64,000 nt of DNA from contig CAZXEU010000045.1 of the NCBI GenBank assembly GCA_964639665.1, positions 21,630 through 85,629 of the forward strand. The letters run 5' to 3'. Below are positions 35,984 to 49,194 of this stretch, in pieces (positions within the stretch are counted from its first letter, which is position 1; each line of letters begins with the position of its first letter). Below the pieces are notes generated by a model. That model ran no database searches. It was not told the origin of the DNA and worked only from the letters and a program-made list of their open reading frames with translations. The position numbers were made by a program, and so were the translations under genes. Source of the stretch: CAZXEU01 sp964639665 (GTDB taxonomy: Bacteria; Bacteroidota; Rhodothermia; Rhodothermales; Bin80).

Positions 35984-36232
35984 ATGCAAGGACAGAAATC
36001 CTCTGCGCCGCTTCGCACGCTGCTCGCGCGTTATCTGGCCGGCGAAATCGAAGAATCATTCTGGCAATCCATCATGTCCGTTCTAGACTCCGGGAATCCG
36101 GGTACGCAAGAACGGAAGGCCCTGGTAGCCTTCCTGCAGGACGCCATGTCCGATCCTTACGTCTCGAAGCGTCCTCGCAGTGCCCGCGTCGTTCGCCAGG
36201 TGGCCCAGCCTGCCCTTGCGGCTATCTCCTGA
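35984..36232 (+). CDS. Small hypothetical protein
   Basis: An 82-residue frame starting MQGQKSSAPLRTLLARYLAG, with an acidic-amphipathic middle (EIEESFWQSIMSVLDSG, RKALVAFLQDAMSD) and a basic tail (SKRPRSARVVRQVAQ). It reads like a small soluble helical protein. I do not recognise a family. Support is its balanced composition, unlike the Arg/Pro-rich alternative frames, and a promoter-like sequence upstream. It stands alone in a 1.5-kb gene-poor interval before katG. It could still be chance. Confidence 0.5.
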   Translation: MQGQKSSAPLRTLLARYLAGEIEESFWQSIMSVLDSGNPGTQERKALVAFLQDAMSDPYVSKRPRSARVVRQVAQPALAAIS

Positions 36233-39103
<2,871 letters not shown>

Positions 39104-39208
39104 CACGCGAGGGCTGGGCCGTGACATCCCGTCACTGCGCCATTTATGGCTTGGCTTCCGCGCCAGCCACGTTGCGCACCTGTGAAACGGTGCGAATTGG
39201 AGGCACGT

Positions 39209-40237
39209 CTACGGCGTGAACTCGAATACCGTGCCCAGCGTGTCCCCAAGCGCAAACAGGTAGTTGCCCGCCACATCCAGGTCCCTCCATCGGCCGGGGA
39301 CCTCAAACGAGTAGGTGTATGATCCGTCGCGCGCGCCAAAAACATCTACAACCGTAGCTCCCCTTTCGGCCGAAAGGACGCGGGAATCCACATACAGCAT
39401 TCCTTCGGAATAAGCCAGGATGTACTTCGCAAAAGTCCTCGATTTGAACCGCGTGACCGGCCCACCCATGATTTCCAGGGTCTCAAAGACGGGAGGCTCC
39501 ACCTGGTCCAAGGTCTCCCGGGCATACACGACATCGCCCGACGCAGTAAAGCGGGCAATGAATCCGAAATGGGTAGGGCTGTAGACCAGGTCGCTGCCCA
39601 CTGCCACAATTTCGCCGCCAAGGCCAAGCGGCTCCAGATCCGACGTACCAAAAGTTTCGAGCGGCTGGTCCAATTGCCCGGTTGTGCCAAACATACCTCC
39701 ATTCCGAGCAAGACTGCTCGCCATGAAGTAGTAGCGGCCTCCATCCGCTATGGCCATACGGAACGGTTGAAAGTCCAGTGTGAACGTTTCGAGCAATGCT
39801 CCATCCGGCCCAAACCTCGCTATTGAGCTCAGGACCGCATCAGGCACCTCGACACCGCCTGTCGCGCCAATCGATGGGCGCATCGGATTGGTGAATTCAC
39901 CCGGCCCTTCTCCTCCTCCATGGCCATAGGTACGGACGAACTCGCCCGAACCGTTAAATTGCTTAACCATCATGTCGCCATAGTCCAGAATATAGCTGCC
40001 GCCATTGGAGCTCCCGACGATGCTGGATGGCTGGTAGAGAATATGCTCTTCCGAAGCACCCAGTTCGGCTGCGGCTTCGAGCCCAACCTCTCGCCACTCG
40101 CGATCGGTTGTCTCCTGCTCGTAGATGGGATATGGAAAACCCTCGATCTGGCTAAGCACAAGGTTTGTTTCCGCCCGCTCTGAGCTGCCGCACGCGGCCA
40201 GAGCTACAAGGACTACGCACGCAAGTCTATGTTGCAT
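39209..40237 (-). CDS. 6-bladed beta-propeller lipoprotein
   Basis: A 342-residue lipoprotein: MQHRLACVVLVALAACG is the signal with lipobox AAC. The mature part has NHL/6-bladed-propeller-like strands, including YILDYGDMMVKQFNGSGEFVRTYGHGGGEGPGEF, which is the typical Bacteroidota 6-bladed propeller motif, and repeated ARFTASGDVVYARE-type blades. No catalytic residues are recognisable. It faces katG tail to tail. Function unknown; probably a surface or periplasmic binding protein. Confidence 0.75.
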   Translation of the reverse strand: MQHRLACVVLVALAACGSSERAETNLVLSQIEGFPYPIYEQETTDREWREVGLEAAAELGASEEHILYQPSSIVGSSNGGSYILDYGDMMVKQFNGSGEFVRTYGHGGGEGPGEFTNPMRPSIGATGGVEVPDAVLSSIARFGPDGALLETFTLDFQPFRMAIADGGRYYFMASSLARNGGMFGTTGQLDQPLETFGTSDLEPLGLGGEIVAVGSDLVYSPTHFGFIARFTASGDVVYARETLDQVEPPVFETLEIMGGPVTRFKSRTFAKYILAYSEGMLYVDSRVLSAERGATVVDVFGARDGSYTYSFEVPGRWRDLDVAGNYLFALGDTLGTVFEFTP

Positions 40238-40464
40238 TTTCGGGACTCTGCTTTGGCTCAGCAAGAAGGTAAGGACCGGGTATCTCATCCGCCTCGCAAG
40301 ACCAAGGCTTGCGTGCTAAGAAGACGCGGCACGCGCGTCCACTTTTTCCGTAGCGTCAAGGGCTGGAAGCCACCTGGCGGACAAACGGCCCGGCATTCTC
40401 GGAATTGTCTGGAACCCACGTCATGCCGACGCCCGGCTGGAGGCGCCGCCAGCATAAATTCAAC

Positions 40465-41319
40465 TCAGGTCTCTTTCTCCTGTAACCACAAGGCACGGCC
40501 CGCAGCCTCCAGCGAACCGAACCAGCTAACACTCCACAACGCGCCCAGCATGAGGAGCACTTGCTGCAACATGAACAGCGCAACAACGGCGCCTTTTCCG
40601 CCAGCTGCGAACTGCAACTCCGCCAGGAACGAGAGCGAGAAGCAGCCCAGACCGAAGAGCTTCCATACTCCGTAGACTAACAGCAATTGTGGCTGCCGCA
40701 TAACCCCTTCGAATCCGTCCCTGATCGATGAGAGCGTGGAAGCGTCCGCCGTGGCTATGACGGCCCGCGAAACAGATCGCAGCACGTCAATTCCGATCAG
40801 TGTCGCAAGAAGAGGCAGAGGCAGGCAGACCGCCAAAATCCAGTACGCCGCCACGGGACTCGAGGACGCCCTGGCGACGCCGACTGCCAGCATCAGCAAA
40901 ACGGCGCCCAGTACCACTGAAAGCGCCGCGAACAGCATGCCAACCAGGACGCTGCGAAGACCGAAGCGCACGGCCCCTCGCCAAAAGGAATGGCCCCTTT
41001 CGATTCCTAGAGCATGCACCAGACCCACACCCTTGGCCGCCTTCCACAGCATGACAATGGGAACGAACCAAAGCAGATGAAGGAAGCTGCGCCCGAGTGA
41101 TCGGGCTTCCTCGCCCAGAATATCCGCCCACAGCACGATGTCGGAGCCCGCGACCAGGTCGCTGCCAAAGCCCGTCGGGCCCACTATCGATCCCAGGGAG
41201 CGGGCAATCGGCGCTGCGAGCACTGCCGCAAACGCCAGCTGGACGCCATAAATCAGGACCACGAGGTCGAAGCGGCGCAGGGCACCGCCAAATCCGGCTC
41301 GCATCAAGTCCCCGGGCAT
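40465..41319 (-). CDS. Polytopic membrane protein of unknown function
   Basis: A 284-residue membrane protein with about six hydrophobic segments, for example VVLIYGVQLAFAAVLAAPIA, FLHLLWFVPIVMLW, SVLVGMLFAALSVVLGAVLLMLAVG and YWILAVCLPLPLLATLIGID. I do not recognise a defined family. The ATG at 41319 overlaps the M1 peptidase stop by one base (TGATG), so the two are translationally coupled and may work together. Confidence 0.72.
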   Translation of the reverse strand: MPGDLMRAGFGGALRRFDLVVLIYGVQLAFAAVLAAPIARSLGSIVGPTGFGSDLVAGSDIVLWADILGEEARSLGRSFLHLLWFVPIVMLWKAAKGVGLVHALGIERGHSFWRGAVRFGLRSVLVGMLFAALSVVLGAVLLMLAVGVARASSSPVAAYWILAVCLPLPLLATLIGIDVLRSVSRAVIATADASTLSSIRDGFEGVMRQPQLLLVYGVWKLFGLGCFSLSFLAELQFAAGGKGAVVALFMLQQVLLMLGALWSVSWFGSLEAAGRALWLQEKET

Positions 41320-43289
41320 CAGAGCCCCGCGATAGGAATTAGCCGCTGAATCCAGACCGCAAGCGTGGTCCACGCCTTCAGCTCGAAGGAATCGCTGCCG
41401 CCGGACCTCAGCCGGTTGTTCAGCCGGTTTGCGTCCAGCCAAACCTCATTCTCCGGATCCAGGAACACCTCGGCTACAGGCCGCTCGAATTCCAGCACAT
41501 GCTCGGCTGCATATCCATCCCAGAGGAAATCCTCCATGCCACCATCCGCAAACCGTACGCGCACCGTCTGCGGGAATACACCGTCGCCCAGGCGGCCCAG
41601 CCGCACCCTCGCGCGGCCCTCGGTGCCCGCCTCAATCGCATCGACCGCGTAGTCCACAACGCTACTGCCGAAGACGTACTGGGAAAAGAACCAGTCCAGA
41701 TCCTCGCCCGAGACCTCTTCGGCCACGATCTGAAAGTCCCTGGCGGTCGGATGCCGATAGCGCCACCGGTCGAAATATGTCCTGAAGACGTCCCGGGTGA
41801 TCGGCCATCCGAGATAGCCTTCCAGAGTCCGCAGAACGGTTGCCGCCTTCGAATACGAAGCCATCCCGTAGTCCGCTCCGCTCGCGTACTGCCAGGAATT
41901 CGTCTGCAATACCGCCCGGCTCGGCTCGGGCTTCGTGTAATTCAGGCGGTGCATCACGGCATCATCCAGGCGCAAGCCGGGAATCGCCATCAGGCTGCCC
42001 GGGCCGTAGGCTGTGTCCATGATCTTCGCCTCGAAGTAGGAGGTCATGCCCTCATCCAGCCAAGCCTCCTCAAACTCGTTGGAGGCCAGCAGCCCGTAGA
42101 AATACTGATGGCCGAACTCGTGGACGGTAACGACCTCTGGCAGGCGAACCCACGCCGGCATTCCGTAGGTCGTTCCGCAGGTGATCAGCATGGGATACTC
42201 CATGCCGTTGGCACCACCCAGTCCATCCACCAGGGTGAGCTCCGTATACGGATACGGACCCAGGATGTCATCGAATGCAGCAAGTGCGGCTTTGGCGGCC
42301 CTGAAGTGACGACGTGCCTGCCCCCTGTGCTCCGGCTGCAGCAACAGCCTGAGCGTTACGTGCTCCCATACGTCCTCAAGGGCAATGAATGCCGGGCTCG
42401 CTGTCCAGGCAAAGTCGTGCACATCCTGGGCGAAGTACCGGAGGCGCTTTCTTGCGCCCTGCTCCCGCCGTTCCATCCGCACTCCCGTTGCACCGACCAC
42501 GAATGCTGCGGGAACATCAATCGTCACTTCATAGGTGCCGAAGTCGGCATAGAACTCACTGTTGGCGTGAAACTGGTGCGTATTCCACCTGCCGCGGGGT
42601 GCATCCTCCGGCACGTATCTCTGGCCCGGCACCTCGTATACACCGAGCTTCGGGAACCACTGCGCCACCATGAAGAACAGGCTCCCGTCGGGCTTCTCCT
42701 TGTAGCCGGTCCGCGCCACGATTTCGGGCAGCCGGGCCAGAAAGTGTGCGGAGACCCTTACCTCCGCCCCCGGCATTACCGGTGTCGGCAGCCGCACGTA
42801 GGCGACCGTGCTGTCATCCGTATTCCGGTCATCGGGCTGGAAGTACACCAGGCGGTCAGTAAGGTCCACCTGGCCATCGCGCGCCAAGACGGAAAGTCGC
42901 TCAACGTCTATACCACCCGGCGTGCCTCCCGACACAAAGCCGCGATGGCGCCCACCGCTCTCCCGCATAAAAGTGGACCTGCTGCTGCGAAACGCATTCA
43001 GATACAAATGGAACTGCAATGTGTCCACCGGCACAGAATCAGGATTGCGCCAGGTAATCTGTGCCTGGCCGCGAATCGCGTGGCGATCTTCATCCAGCAC
43101 AGCGTCCAGTACATACGCCACGCGGTTTTCGCTCCTGGGCGCGTCGTAAGTGGTCGGATGCTGCGCAAGTGCCGGAGGAGGAGCCAGCGTCAGCGCGGCC
43201 ATCACACAGCAGACAGACAGGCAATGAATGAAACCCGCGCGGAGAACACCTGCAGGCTTGGGCGTTGAATTGCTATCCAGGTCTTGCAC
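41319..43289 (-). CDS. M1 family metallopeptidase (aminopeptidase N-like), exported
   Basis: A 656-residue gluzincin. The zinc motif HEFGH (about residues 391-395) is followed 18 residues on by the third ligand in [19 protein letters not shown] corresponds to the M1 exopeptidase GAMEN-type region. A Tyr further on ([10 protein letters not shown]) is the likely transition-state stabiliser. The hydrophobic segment ending ALAQ near residue 43 is a signal peptide. No ATG is suitably placed, so the GTG at 43289 is the likely start, only 2 nt from hisE's start on the other strand. It probably trims peptides in the periplasm. Confidence 0.9.
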   Translation of the reverse strand: MQDLDSNSTPKPAGVLRAGFIHCLSVCCVMAALTLAPPPALAQHPTTYDAPRSENRVAYVLDAVLDEDRHAIRGQAQITWRNPDSVPVDTLQFHLYLNAFRSSRSTFMRESGGRHRGFVSGGTPGGIDVERLSVLARDGQVDLTDRLVYFQPDDRNTDDSTVAYVRLPTPVMPGAEVRVSAHFLARLPEIVARTGYKEKPDGSLFFMVAQWFPKLGVYEVPGQRYVPEDAPRGRWNTHQFHANSEFYADFGTYEVTIDVPAAFVVGATGVRMERREQGARKRLRYFAQDVHDFAWTASPAFIALEDVWEHVTLRLLLQPEHRGQARRHFRAAKAALAAFDDILGPYPYTELTLVDGLGGANGMEYPMLITCGTTYGMPAWVRLPEVVTVHEFGHQYFYGLLASNEFEEAWLDEGMTSYFEAKIMDTAYGPGSLMAIPGLRLDDAVMHRLNYTKPEPSRAVLQTNSWQYASGADYGMASYSKAATVLRTLEGYLGWPITRDVFRTYFDRWRYRHPTARDFQIVAEEVSGEDLDWFFSQYVFGSSVVDYAVDAIEAGTEGRARVRLGRLGDGVFPQTVRVRFADGGMEDFLWDGYAAEHVLEFERPVAEVFLDPENEVWLDANRLNNRLRSGGSDSFELKAWTTLAVWIQRLIPIAGL

Positions 43290-43291
43290 TC

Positions 43292-43555
43292 ATGAAGAGT
43301 TTTGAGGAGCTATTTGCCGAGCTTGAAGAGAAAGTGGCCACCCGGCATCCTACGTCCGGCACCGTTAGGGCTGTCGCTGCTGGCACCCACAGTATTGGAA
43401 AAAAGATCCTAGAGGAAGCCGGGGAGGTGTGGATGGCTGCCGAGCACGAAGGGCCTCGCCGGACGGCTGAAGAAATTGCCCAGCTGCTCTACCACGTCCA
43501 GGTCCTGATGCTTGCCTGCGACTTGAGCCTCGACGACATATACTCCCACCTTTGA
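43292..43555 (+). CDS. hisE: Phosphoribosyl-ATP pyrophosphatase
   Basis: An 87-residue stand-alone HisE, second step of histidine biosynthesis: it removes pyrophosphate from phosphoribosyl-ATP. The MazG-like metal-binding motif [17 protein letters not shown] is intact, followed by [15 protein letters not shown]. It is not fused to HisI. The stop overlaps hisG's start (TGATG), so the two are coupled. The start at 43292 is chosen because [15 protein letters not shown] is the usual HisE N-terminus. Confidence 0.93.
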   Translation: MKSFEELFAELEEKVATRHPTSGTVRAVAAGTHSIGKKILEEAGEVWMAAEHEGPRRTAEEIAQLLYHVQVLMLACDLSLDDIYSHL

Positions 43556-44397
43556 TGCTGCAAATAGCGCTTCCCAACAAGGGCAAGCTGGCGAGCGGAT
43601 CCGTCGAACTGCTGCAGGCAGCCGGATACCATTGCAGTCGTGCTGGCCGCGAGCTTTCGGTGCGCGACGCCGCGCACGGCGTCGCTTTCCATTTTCTGCG
43701 TCCGAGAGATGTCGCCGTCTATGTCAGCAATGGTGTTCTTGACTTGGGCATCACCGGAAGGGACATGCTCGTCGACAGCTGCAAGGATCTGGTCGAGCTT
43801 CTTGCGCTCGGCTACGGAAGGGCGCGTTTCCATTACGCGTTGCCGATGGACGCCTGCGGAACCTCGCTTGAGGGCTTGCGCATTGCTACGTCTTATCCGG
43901 ATCTGGTTGCGCGGGACCTGGCTGCGCGCGGTATCAACGCGGACCTCGTGCCGCTTGACGGCGCCGTGGAGGTGTCCATCCAGCTGGGCGTAGCGGATGC
44001 CGTAGCCGACGTAGTGCAGACCGGACAGACCCTTGCCGATGCCGGGCTGGTAACCGCAGGACCGCCGATTCTGGAAACCGAAGCCATCCTGGTAGCGCGC
44101 GAACCGGTCGAAAAGCTCGGTCAGGCGGCCCGGCGACTTGCCGAACGGCTGCGTGGCATCGTGCTGGCAAGGGAGTTTGTCATGGTCGAATACGACTGTC
44201 CGAAAGAACATCTTGACGCCGCCTGCGCCATTACTCCGGGAATAGAATCACCGACGCTTGCGCCGCTGAGCAAGTCCGGATGGGTTGCCGTAAAGGCCAT
44301 GGCACGCTGGAAGGAGGCCAACCATATTATGGATGCGCTGGCAGAACTTGGTGCGAAGGGGATCCTGATCACCGAAATACGTACCTGCAGAATCTGA
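43555..44397 (+). CDS. hisG: ATP phosphoribosyltransferase (long form)
   Basis: A 280-residue long-form HisG, first committed step of histidine synthesis. N-terminal LQIALPNKGKLASGSVELLQAAGY, a middle DLGITGRDMLVDS and phosphate-binding DGAVEVSIQLGVADAVADVVQTG are typical. The C-terminal regulatory domain is present (WVAVKAMARWKEANHIMDALAELGAKGILITEI), so it does not need HisZ and should be feedback-inhibited by histidine. The order hisE-hisG, with other his genes absent here, means the pathway is split in this genome. Confidence 0.95.
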   Translation: MLQIALPNKGKLASGSVELLQAAGYHCSRAGRELSVRDAAHGVAFHFLRPRDVAVYVSNGVLDLGITGRDMLVDSCKDLVELLALGYGRARFHYALPMDACGTSLEGLRIATSYPDLVARDLAARGINADLVPLDGAVEVSIQLGVADAVADVVQTGQTLADAGLVTAGPPILETEAILVAREPVEKLGQAARRLAERLRGIVLAREFVMVEYDCPKEHLDAACAITPGIESPTLAPLSKSGWVAVKAMARWKEANHIMDALAELGAKGILITEIRTCRI

Positions 44398-44404
44398 CTC
44401 CCGC

Positions 44405-45259
44405 ATGCGGCTTCTATTGCCGGGTATGCTTCTTCTGGCATCGTGCAGTGAACCAACCCTCGATGCGCGGCTAAGCAGCATCATCGCGCGCCATGAAGGC
44501 GCCGTTGTCGCCGTATCGATACGCGACAGGGATTTTGCGCTCGATTTGGGGGCTGACCGCCCCTTCCATGCTGCCAGCACCATGAAGGTGCCGGTCATGA
44601 TCGAGCTTTTCCGGCGTCACGAAAGCGGCTTGTTGTCGCTGGACAGCACCCTCTTGGTCAGAAACTCCTTTCGCTCCATCGTGGACAGCTCCTTGTACAG
44701 TATTGAAGACGACTCCGACGAGGACATCTACCAGCAACTCGGGGAGCGGATGACAATGCGCGATCTCATGCACCGCATGATGACCGTGTCCTCGAACCTT
44801 GCAACCAATCTGCTTATCGAGGAGCTGTCACCCGAGGCCGTCAGACGCACGGCGGCGGCGCTGGGCGCGCCGACCATGAACGTGCTGCGCGGGGTGGAAG
44901 ACATCAAGGCGTTTGAACGCAACCTCAGCAATACGACGACTTCGCGGGACCTGGCAGAGCTTCTCTACCGGCTGATGGTGCAACAAGCGGTCTCACCGGA
45001 TGCCGACAGTGCGATGCTGGAAGTCATGGCCATGAATGTCTTCAATGACATGATCCCGGCCGGCTTGCCGGAAAATGTAAGGGTCGTCAACAAGACAGGC
45101 TGGATCACTGCTGTCCACCATGACGCGGCAATCGTTTTTCCGGCCAGGCAGGATCCGTATGTCCTGGTTATACTGACGGAGGGGTTGGAAGACGACCGGC
45201 AGTCGTCCGCGCTGGGCGCCGAGATCGCCAGTGCCGTTCACGAGGTGCTTCGCCAGTAG
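44405..45259 (+). CDS. Class A beta-lactamase-fold serine hydrolase lipoprotein
   Basis: A 284-residue lipoprotein (lipobox LASC, Cys14). Serine-hydrolase motifs are Ser58-x-x-Lys61 (STMK), an SDN-equivalent S129-S-N131 and Lys230-Thr-Gly (KTG). The omega-loop region reads RGVEDIKAFERNL and may supply the general base Glu. This layout fits beta-lactamase2-family hydrolases of Bacteroidota, which are not necessarily resistance enzymes; it could be a cell-wall or ester hydrolase. It starts 7 nt after hisG, so read-through expression is likely, although the function is unrelated. Confidence 0.87.
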   Translation: MRLLLPGMLLLASCSEPTLDARLSSIIARHEGAVVAVSIRDRDFALDLGADRPFHAASTMKVPVMIELFRRHESGLLSLDSTLLVRNSFRSIVDSSLYSIEDDSDEDIYQQLGERMTMRDLMHRMMTVSSNLATNLLIEELSPEAVRRTAAALGAPTMNVLRGVEDIKAFERNLSNTTTSRDLAELLYRLMVQQAVSPDADSAMLEVMAMNVFNDMIPAGLPENVRVVNKTGWITAVHHDAAIVFPARQDPYVLVILTEGLEDDRQSSALGAEIASAVHEVLRQ

Positions 45260-45267
45260 GACTCGTT

Positions 45268-45471
45268 TCAGGATTCTTCCGCAGCAATGGCCTCCAGCGC
45301 CTCGATCCGGCTCCGCAACCTCTCCTGCTCTCGTGCCACCTCCTCTAGGCGCTCCTCGAGGCGCCGGTCTGTGCCCATCGAGCGAATGCGCAGATCTAGC
45401 TGGCGCCATACGACAAAGAGGGCACAGGCAGCCAGCACGCTCAACGCGCCAATCAGGAGCAGCATGGGCAT
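45268..45471 (-). CDS. Small membrane-anchored coiled-coil protein
   Basis: A 67-residue frame: one N-terminal membrane helix (MPMLLLIGALSVLAACALFVV) followed by a charged heptad-like helix (RRLEERLEEVAREQERLRSR). Such composition is typical of real small envelope proteins rather than a shadow frame. No family recognised. It is convergent with the beta-lactamase-like gene and divergent from rnc. Confidence 0.6.
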   Translation of the reverse strand: MPMLLLIGALSVLAACALFVVWRQLDLRIRSMGTDRRLEERLEEVAREQERLRSRIEALEAIAAEES

Positions 45472-45538
45472 GGCAATTCCAGCACGAGGTGACTTGGTAC
45501 TCTTGGAACCAATATAGAATTCACCGGGCGTACAAAGT

Positions 45539-46270
45539 GTGAAGCTTCAACAGTGGATTCGGCATCTGGTGTCGCTGATTCGCGCCAGACAGAGCCATGG
45601 CATAGAGCATCTCACGGGAGAAAGGGCAAGGAATGTCGGGCTCTTCGTACAGGCGCTGCGCCACAGTTCGCACCTGCAGGGAGAGCATCCAGCAGCGTCC
45701 AACGAGCGGCTGGAGTTCCTGGGCGATGCCGTGCTCAACCTCGTGGTTGCGGAATACCTGTATCAGAAATTCCCCCTGGAAATGGAGGGATTCCTGACCA
45801 AGCTTCGCGCGAAACTGGTAAGTGGGCAGGCCCTAGCCAGACTCGCAGAAGAGCTTGATCTTGGATCGCTGATTGCCATGAGCGAGGACATGCTTGTTTC
45901 CGGCGGGCGCCAGCATCACGGGGTGCTGGCGGACAGCCTCGAAGCCGTTATCGGTGCACTGTATCTTGACCGGGGACTTGCTGCAACGCGGCGCTTCATA
46001 TACCGTACGATGCTCTCAAGAACGGACCTTGAGCTGCTGGCGGCAACGACGGAAAACCACAAGAGCCGGCTCCTGGAGTATGCGCAGGCCCGCGGATGGT
46101 CCCAGCCGAAGTACCACGTCGTACGGGAAAGTGGCCCGGGGCACAGCCCCAGCTTCACCGTGGAGGTGGAGATCGGAGGCGCCCCGCTGGGACGAGGCGA
46201 GGGATCAAGCAAGAAAGCCGCCGAAAAGCGCGCAGCAAGGAGGGCACTGGAGCAACTTGGCAGTCCATAG
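45539..46270 (+). CDS. rnc: Ribonuclease III
   Basis: A 243-residue RNase III. The signature NERLEFLGDAVL (residues 55-66) carries the catalytic Glu and Asp, and the second acidic site is LADSLEAVIGALYLD. A dsRNA-binding domain ends the protein (KSRLLEYAQARGW, FTVEVEIGG, SSKKAAEKRAARRAL). It processes rRNA and cleaves structured RNAs. Start is GTG at 45539; no in-frame ATG is upstream. An AT-rich TATAGA near 45513 could be its -10. It is followed by gcvP after 37 nt. Confidence 0.96.
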   Translation: MKLQQWIRHLVSLIRARQSHGIEHLTGERARNVGLFVQALRHSSHLQGEHPAASNERLEFLGDAVLNLVVAEYLYQKFPLEMEGFLTKLRAKLVSGQALARLAEELDLGSLIAMSEDMLVSGGRQHHGVLADSLEAVIGALYLDRGLAATRRFIYRTMLSRTDLELLAATTENHKSRLLEYAQARGWSQPKYHVVRESGPGHSPSFTVEVEIGGAPLGRGEGSSKKAAEKRAARRALEQLGSP

Positions 46271-46307
46271 GACAGATCTCTAGAGACGCAATGACGAGCC
46301 TGTATAC

Positions 46308-49178
46308 ATGGCCATTGATCTTCGCTTGACGGACCGGTTTGCGGACCGGCACATAGGCCCATCAGAAGAAGAGATCGCCGCCATGCTGTCAGAAGTTGGC
46401 GTTGCCTCCCTCGACGAGCTCGTCAGCCGGACCGTCCCGGCGCCGATCCGGATGCAGAGAGACCTGCGCCTTCCTCCTGCCCTCGACGAAAGTGCGCTTC
46501 TTGCGCGACTGCGCGCTCTCGCAGCTCGGAACAAGGTCTGCCGTTCCTTTATCGGGGCGGGCTATTCCGACACCGTTACGCCACGTGCCATAGAGCGTGC
46601 CGTCCTCGAGAATCCCGCATGGTACACGCAATACACGCCTTACCAAGCGGAAATCTCGCAGGGCCGCCTCGAAGCACTCCTGAACTTTCAGACCATGGTG
46701 ATCGACCTGACGGGGATGGAGATCGCCAACGCCTCGCTGCTTGATGAAGGCACGGCAGCGGCCGAGGCCATGATGATGTTCTTTCGTCTGACGCCGAGAA
46801 AGGACAAGCGTGCCTTTCTTGTCTCCAACACCTGTCACCCGCAGACCATCGCCGTGGTTGAGGCCAGAGCCGAGCCGCTGGGAATCCGCGTGGAGGTCGG
46901 TGACCATAGCGTCTACCGATTCAGTGAAGACGTATTCGGCGCGCTTCTGCAATACCCGGCCACGGATGGCGCGATCCACGACTATACAGAGTTCTGTACG
47001 CAGGCCCACGAGGCATTTGCCTATGTGGCGGTGGCCGCGGATATCCTGAGCCTTGCCATACTTGAACCTCCGGCGGTCTTTGGCGCCGACGCGGTCATCG
47101 GCAATACGCAGCGCTTTGGCGTTCCGCTGGGCTACGGCGGACCGCACGCGGCATACTTTGCGACCCGGTCGCGCTTCAAGCGCCAGGTACCGGGTCGCAT
47201 CATCGGAGTCTCCGCGGATGAAGACGGCCGCCCCGCCCTGCGCATGGCTTTGCAAACGCGCGAGCAGCACATCAGGCGGGCTCGCGCCACCAGCAATATC
47301 TGCACTTCGCAGGTGCTGCTGGCTATCATGGCTTCGGCCTACGCGGTGTACCACGGGCCAGGCGGGCTGCGCGCAATTGCCTCCCGCGTGCACGGGCTCG
47401 CCCGCGTGCTGGGCGAGGGTCTCCGGAAGCTGGGCTACGAGCTTCGACACGGCCAGTACTTCGACACCGTTTGCGTAGAAGCTTCGCCCTCGCGGCTGCG
47501 GGATATTGCCCTGAGGCAAGCTGTGAACCTTCGGTATTTTGACGATGCCATCGGCATTGCGCTGGACGAGACTACATCGCGCGAGGACCTTGACACGATA
47601 CTGGCCATCTTCGCGGAAGGTGCCCGGGTGAGCCTGGAATTTGATGCCGAAAGCCTGGCTGGCAGCATGCGGCCCGGCTACGGAGGCATGCTGCCGCGCT
47701 CGGCCCCTTTCCTTGAGCACCCTGTCTTCCAGCGATACCACAGCGAAACCGAGCTGGTGCGATATCTGCACAAGCTTGCTTCGCGCGACCTGTCGCTAAC
47801 CAATAGCATGATTCCGCTGGGATCCTGCACCATGAAGCTCAATGCAGCTGCGCAGCTGACGCCGCTGACCTGGGCAGGCTTCAGCAAGCTGCATCCGTTT
47901 GCGCCGGTGGACCAGGCCGCCGGATACCGTCAGGTGTTCGAAGACCTCGAGACATGGCTGGCGGAGATTACGGGCTTTGACGCAGTTTCGCTTCAACCCA
48001 ATTCCGGCGCATCAGGCGAATACGCCGGGTTGCTGGCCATTCGCGCCTACCACCGCAGCCGCGGCGACCGGCAGCGCAATGTCTGCCTGGTTCCGGACTC
48101 GGCCCACGGTACCAATCCCGCCAGTGCCGTGATGGCCGGCATGCAGGTCGTCGTGGTTCGAACCGACGAAGAGGGCAGCATTGACCTGGCGCACCTGCGC
48201 GAGATGGCATCGCTGCACGGTGACCGGCTTGCCGCGCTAATGGTTACCTATCCGTCGACGTTCGGTGTTTTCGAGCCCCACATCACCGATGCGTGTGGCA
48301 TTGTGCACGACCGCGGAGGACAGGTCTATATGGACGGTGCCAATATGAATGCCCAAGTGGGGCTGTGCCGTCCAGGGTCGTACGGCGCGGACGTATGCCA
48401 CCTCAATCTGCACAAGACCTTCGCCATCCCGCATGGAGGAGGAGGACCAGGCATGGGGCCGATCTGCGTAGCGGAACACCTTAAGCCTTTCCTGCCCGGC
48501 CACCCGGCCCTTCCTGACGCCGAGCCCCGGGCCATTGGACCGGTCGCGGCTGCACCCTACGGCAGCGCGTCGATTCTGCTGGTTTCGTGGGCCTATATCT
48601 CGCTCCTGGGAAGCGCTGGACTAAGACGAGCGTCGGAGGTGGCCATCCTGAATGCCAATTACGTAGCGAGGCGCCTGGAAGCGTACTACGATGTACTGTT
48701 TCGCGGTAACTGCGGGCACGTGGCCCACGAGTTTATCCTTGACCTTCGCCCATTCCGTCGCCTGGCCGGCATTACAGAAATGGATGTAGCCAAGCGGCTC
48801 ATGGACTATGGCTACCACGCTCCGACCATGTCCTGGCCCGTAGTCGGCGCCATGATGATTGAGCCCACGGAGAGCGAGTCCAGGGACGAACTCGACCGCT
48901 TCTGCGAGGCACTCATTTCCATACGGGCCGAAATCCAGGAAATCGCTGATGGCCGGGCAGATCCCGTGCTCAACGTGCTGAAGCAGGCTCCCCATACAGC
49001 GAGACTCGTATGCGGAGACAGCTACGACCTGCCATACCCGCGCGAGAAAGGTGCCTTTCCGGCTGCCTGGACCAGAGAACGGAAGTTCTGGCCGAGTGTG
49101 CGGCGCATAAACGATGCCTACGGGGACCGCAACCTGGTCTGCTCGTGTCCGCCTGTGGAGACCTTCCAGGAAGCCTGA
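46308..49178 (+). CDS. gcvP: Glycine dehydrogenase (decarboxylating), P protein of the glycine cleavage system
   Basis: A 956-residue single-chain P protein. The N-terminal half begins with the typical [17 protein letters not shown] and has [22 protein letters not shown]. The PLP Lys is in [22 protein letters not shown] near residue 702. It decarboxylates glycine and hands the aminomethyl group to the lipoyl H protein. gcvH and gcvT are not in the window. It shares the strand with rnc upstream and creD 16 nt downstream. Confidence 0.96.
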   Translation: MAIDLRLTDRFADRHIGPSEEEIAAMLSEVGVASLDELVSRTVPAPIRMQRDLRLPPALDESALLARLRALAARNKVCRSFIGAGYSDTVTPRAIERAVLENPAWYTQYTPYQAEISQGRLEALLNFQTMVIDLTGMEIANASLLDEGTAAAEAMMMFFRLTPRKDKRAFLVSNTCHPQTIAVVEARAEPLGIRVEVGDHSVYRFSEDVFGALLQYPATDGAIHDYTEFCTQAHEAFAYVAVAADILSLAILEPPAVFGADAVIGNTQRFGVPLGYGGPHAAYFATRSRFKRQVPGRIIGVSADEDGRPALRMALQTREQHIRRARATSNICTSQVLLAIMASAYAVYHGPGGLRAIASRVHGLARVLGEGLRKLGYELRHGQYFDTVCVEASPSRLRDIALRQAVNLRYFDDAIGIALDETTSREDLDTILAIFAEGARVSLEFDAESLAGSMRPGYGGMLPRSAPFLEHPVFQRYHSETELVRYLHKLASRDLSLTNSMIPLGSCTMKLNAAAQLTPLTWAGFSKLHPFAPVDQAAGYRQVFEDLETWLAEITGFDAVSLQPNSGASGEYAGLLAIRAYHRSRGDRQRNVCLVPDSAHGTNPASAVMAGMQVVVVRTDEEGSIDLAHLREMASLHGDRLAALMVTYPSTFGVFEPHITDACGIVHDRGGQVYMDGANMNAQVGLCRPGSYGADVCHLNLHKTFAIPHGGGGPGMGPICVAEHLKPFLPGHPALPDAEPRAIGPVAAAPYGSASILLVSWAYISLLGSAGLRRASEVAILNANYVARRLEAYYDVLFRGNCGHVAHEFILDLRPFRRLAGITEMDVAKRLMDYGYHAPTMSWPVVGAMMIEPTESESRDELDRFCEALISIRAEIQEIADGRADPVLNVLKQAPHTARLVCGDSYDLPYPREKGAFPAAWTRERKFWPSVRRINDAYGDRNLVCSCPPVETFQEA

Positions 49179-49194
49179 CAAACCAAGCGCGACC

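Noticed and set aside
41499..43268. 589-codon open frame antisense to the M1 peptidase
   Set aside because: The HEFGH zinc motif is on the minus strand; the plus frame shows no domain.
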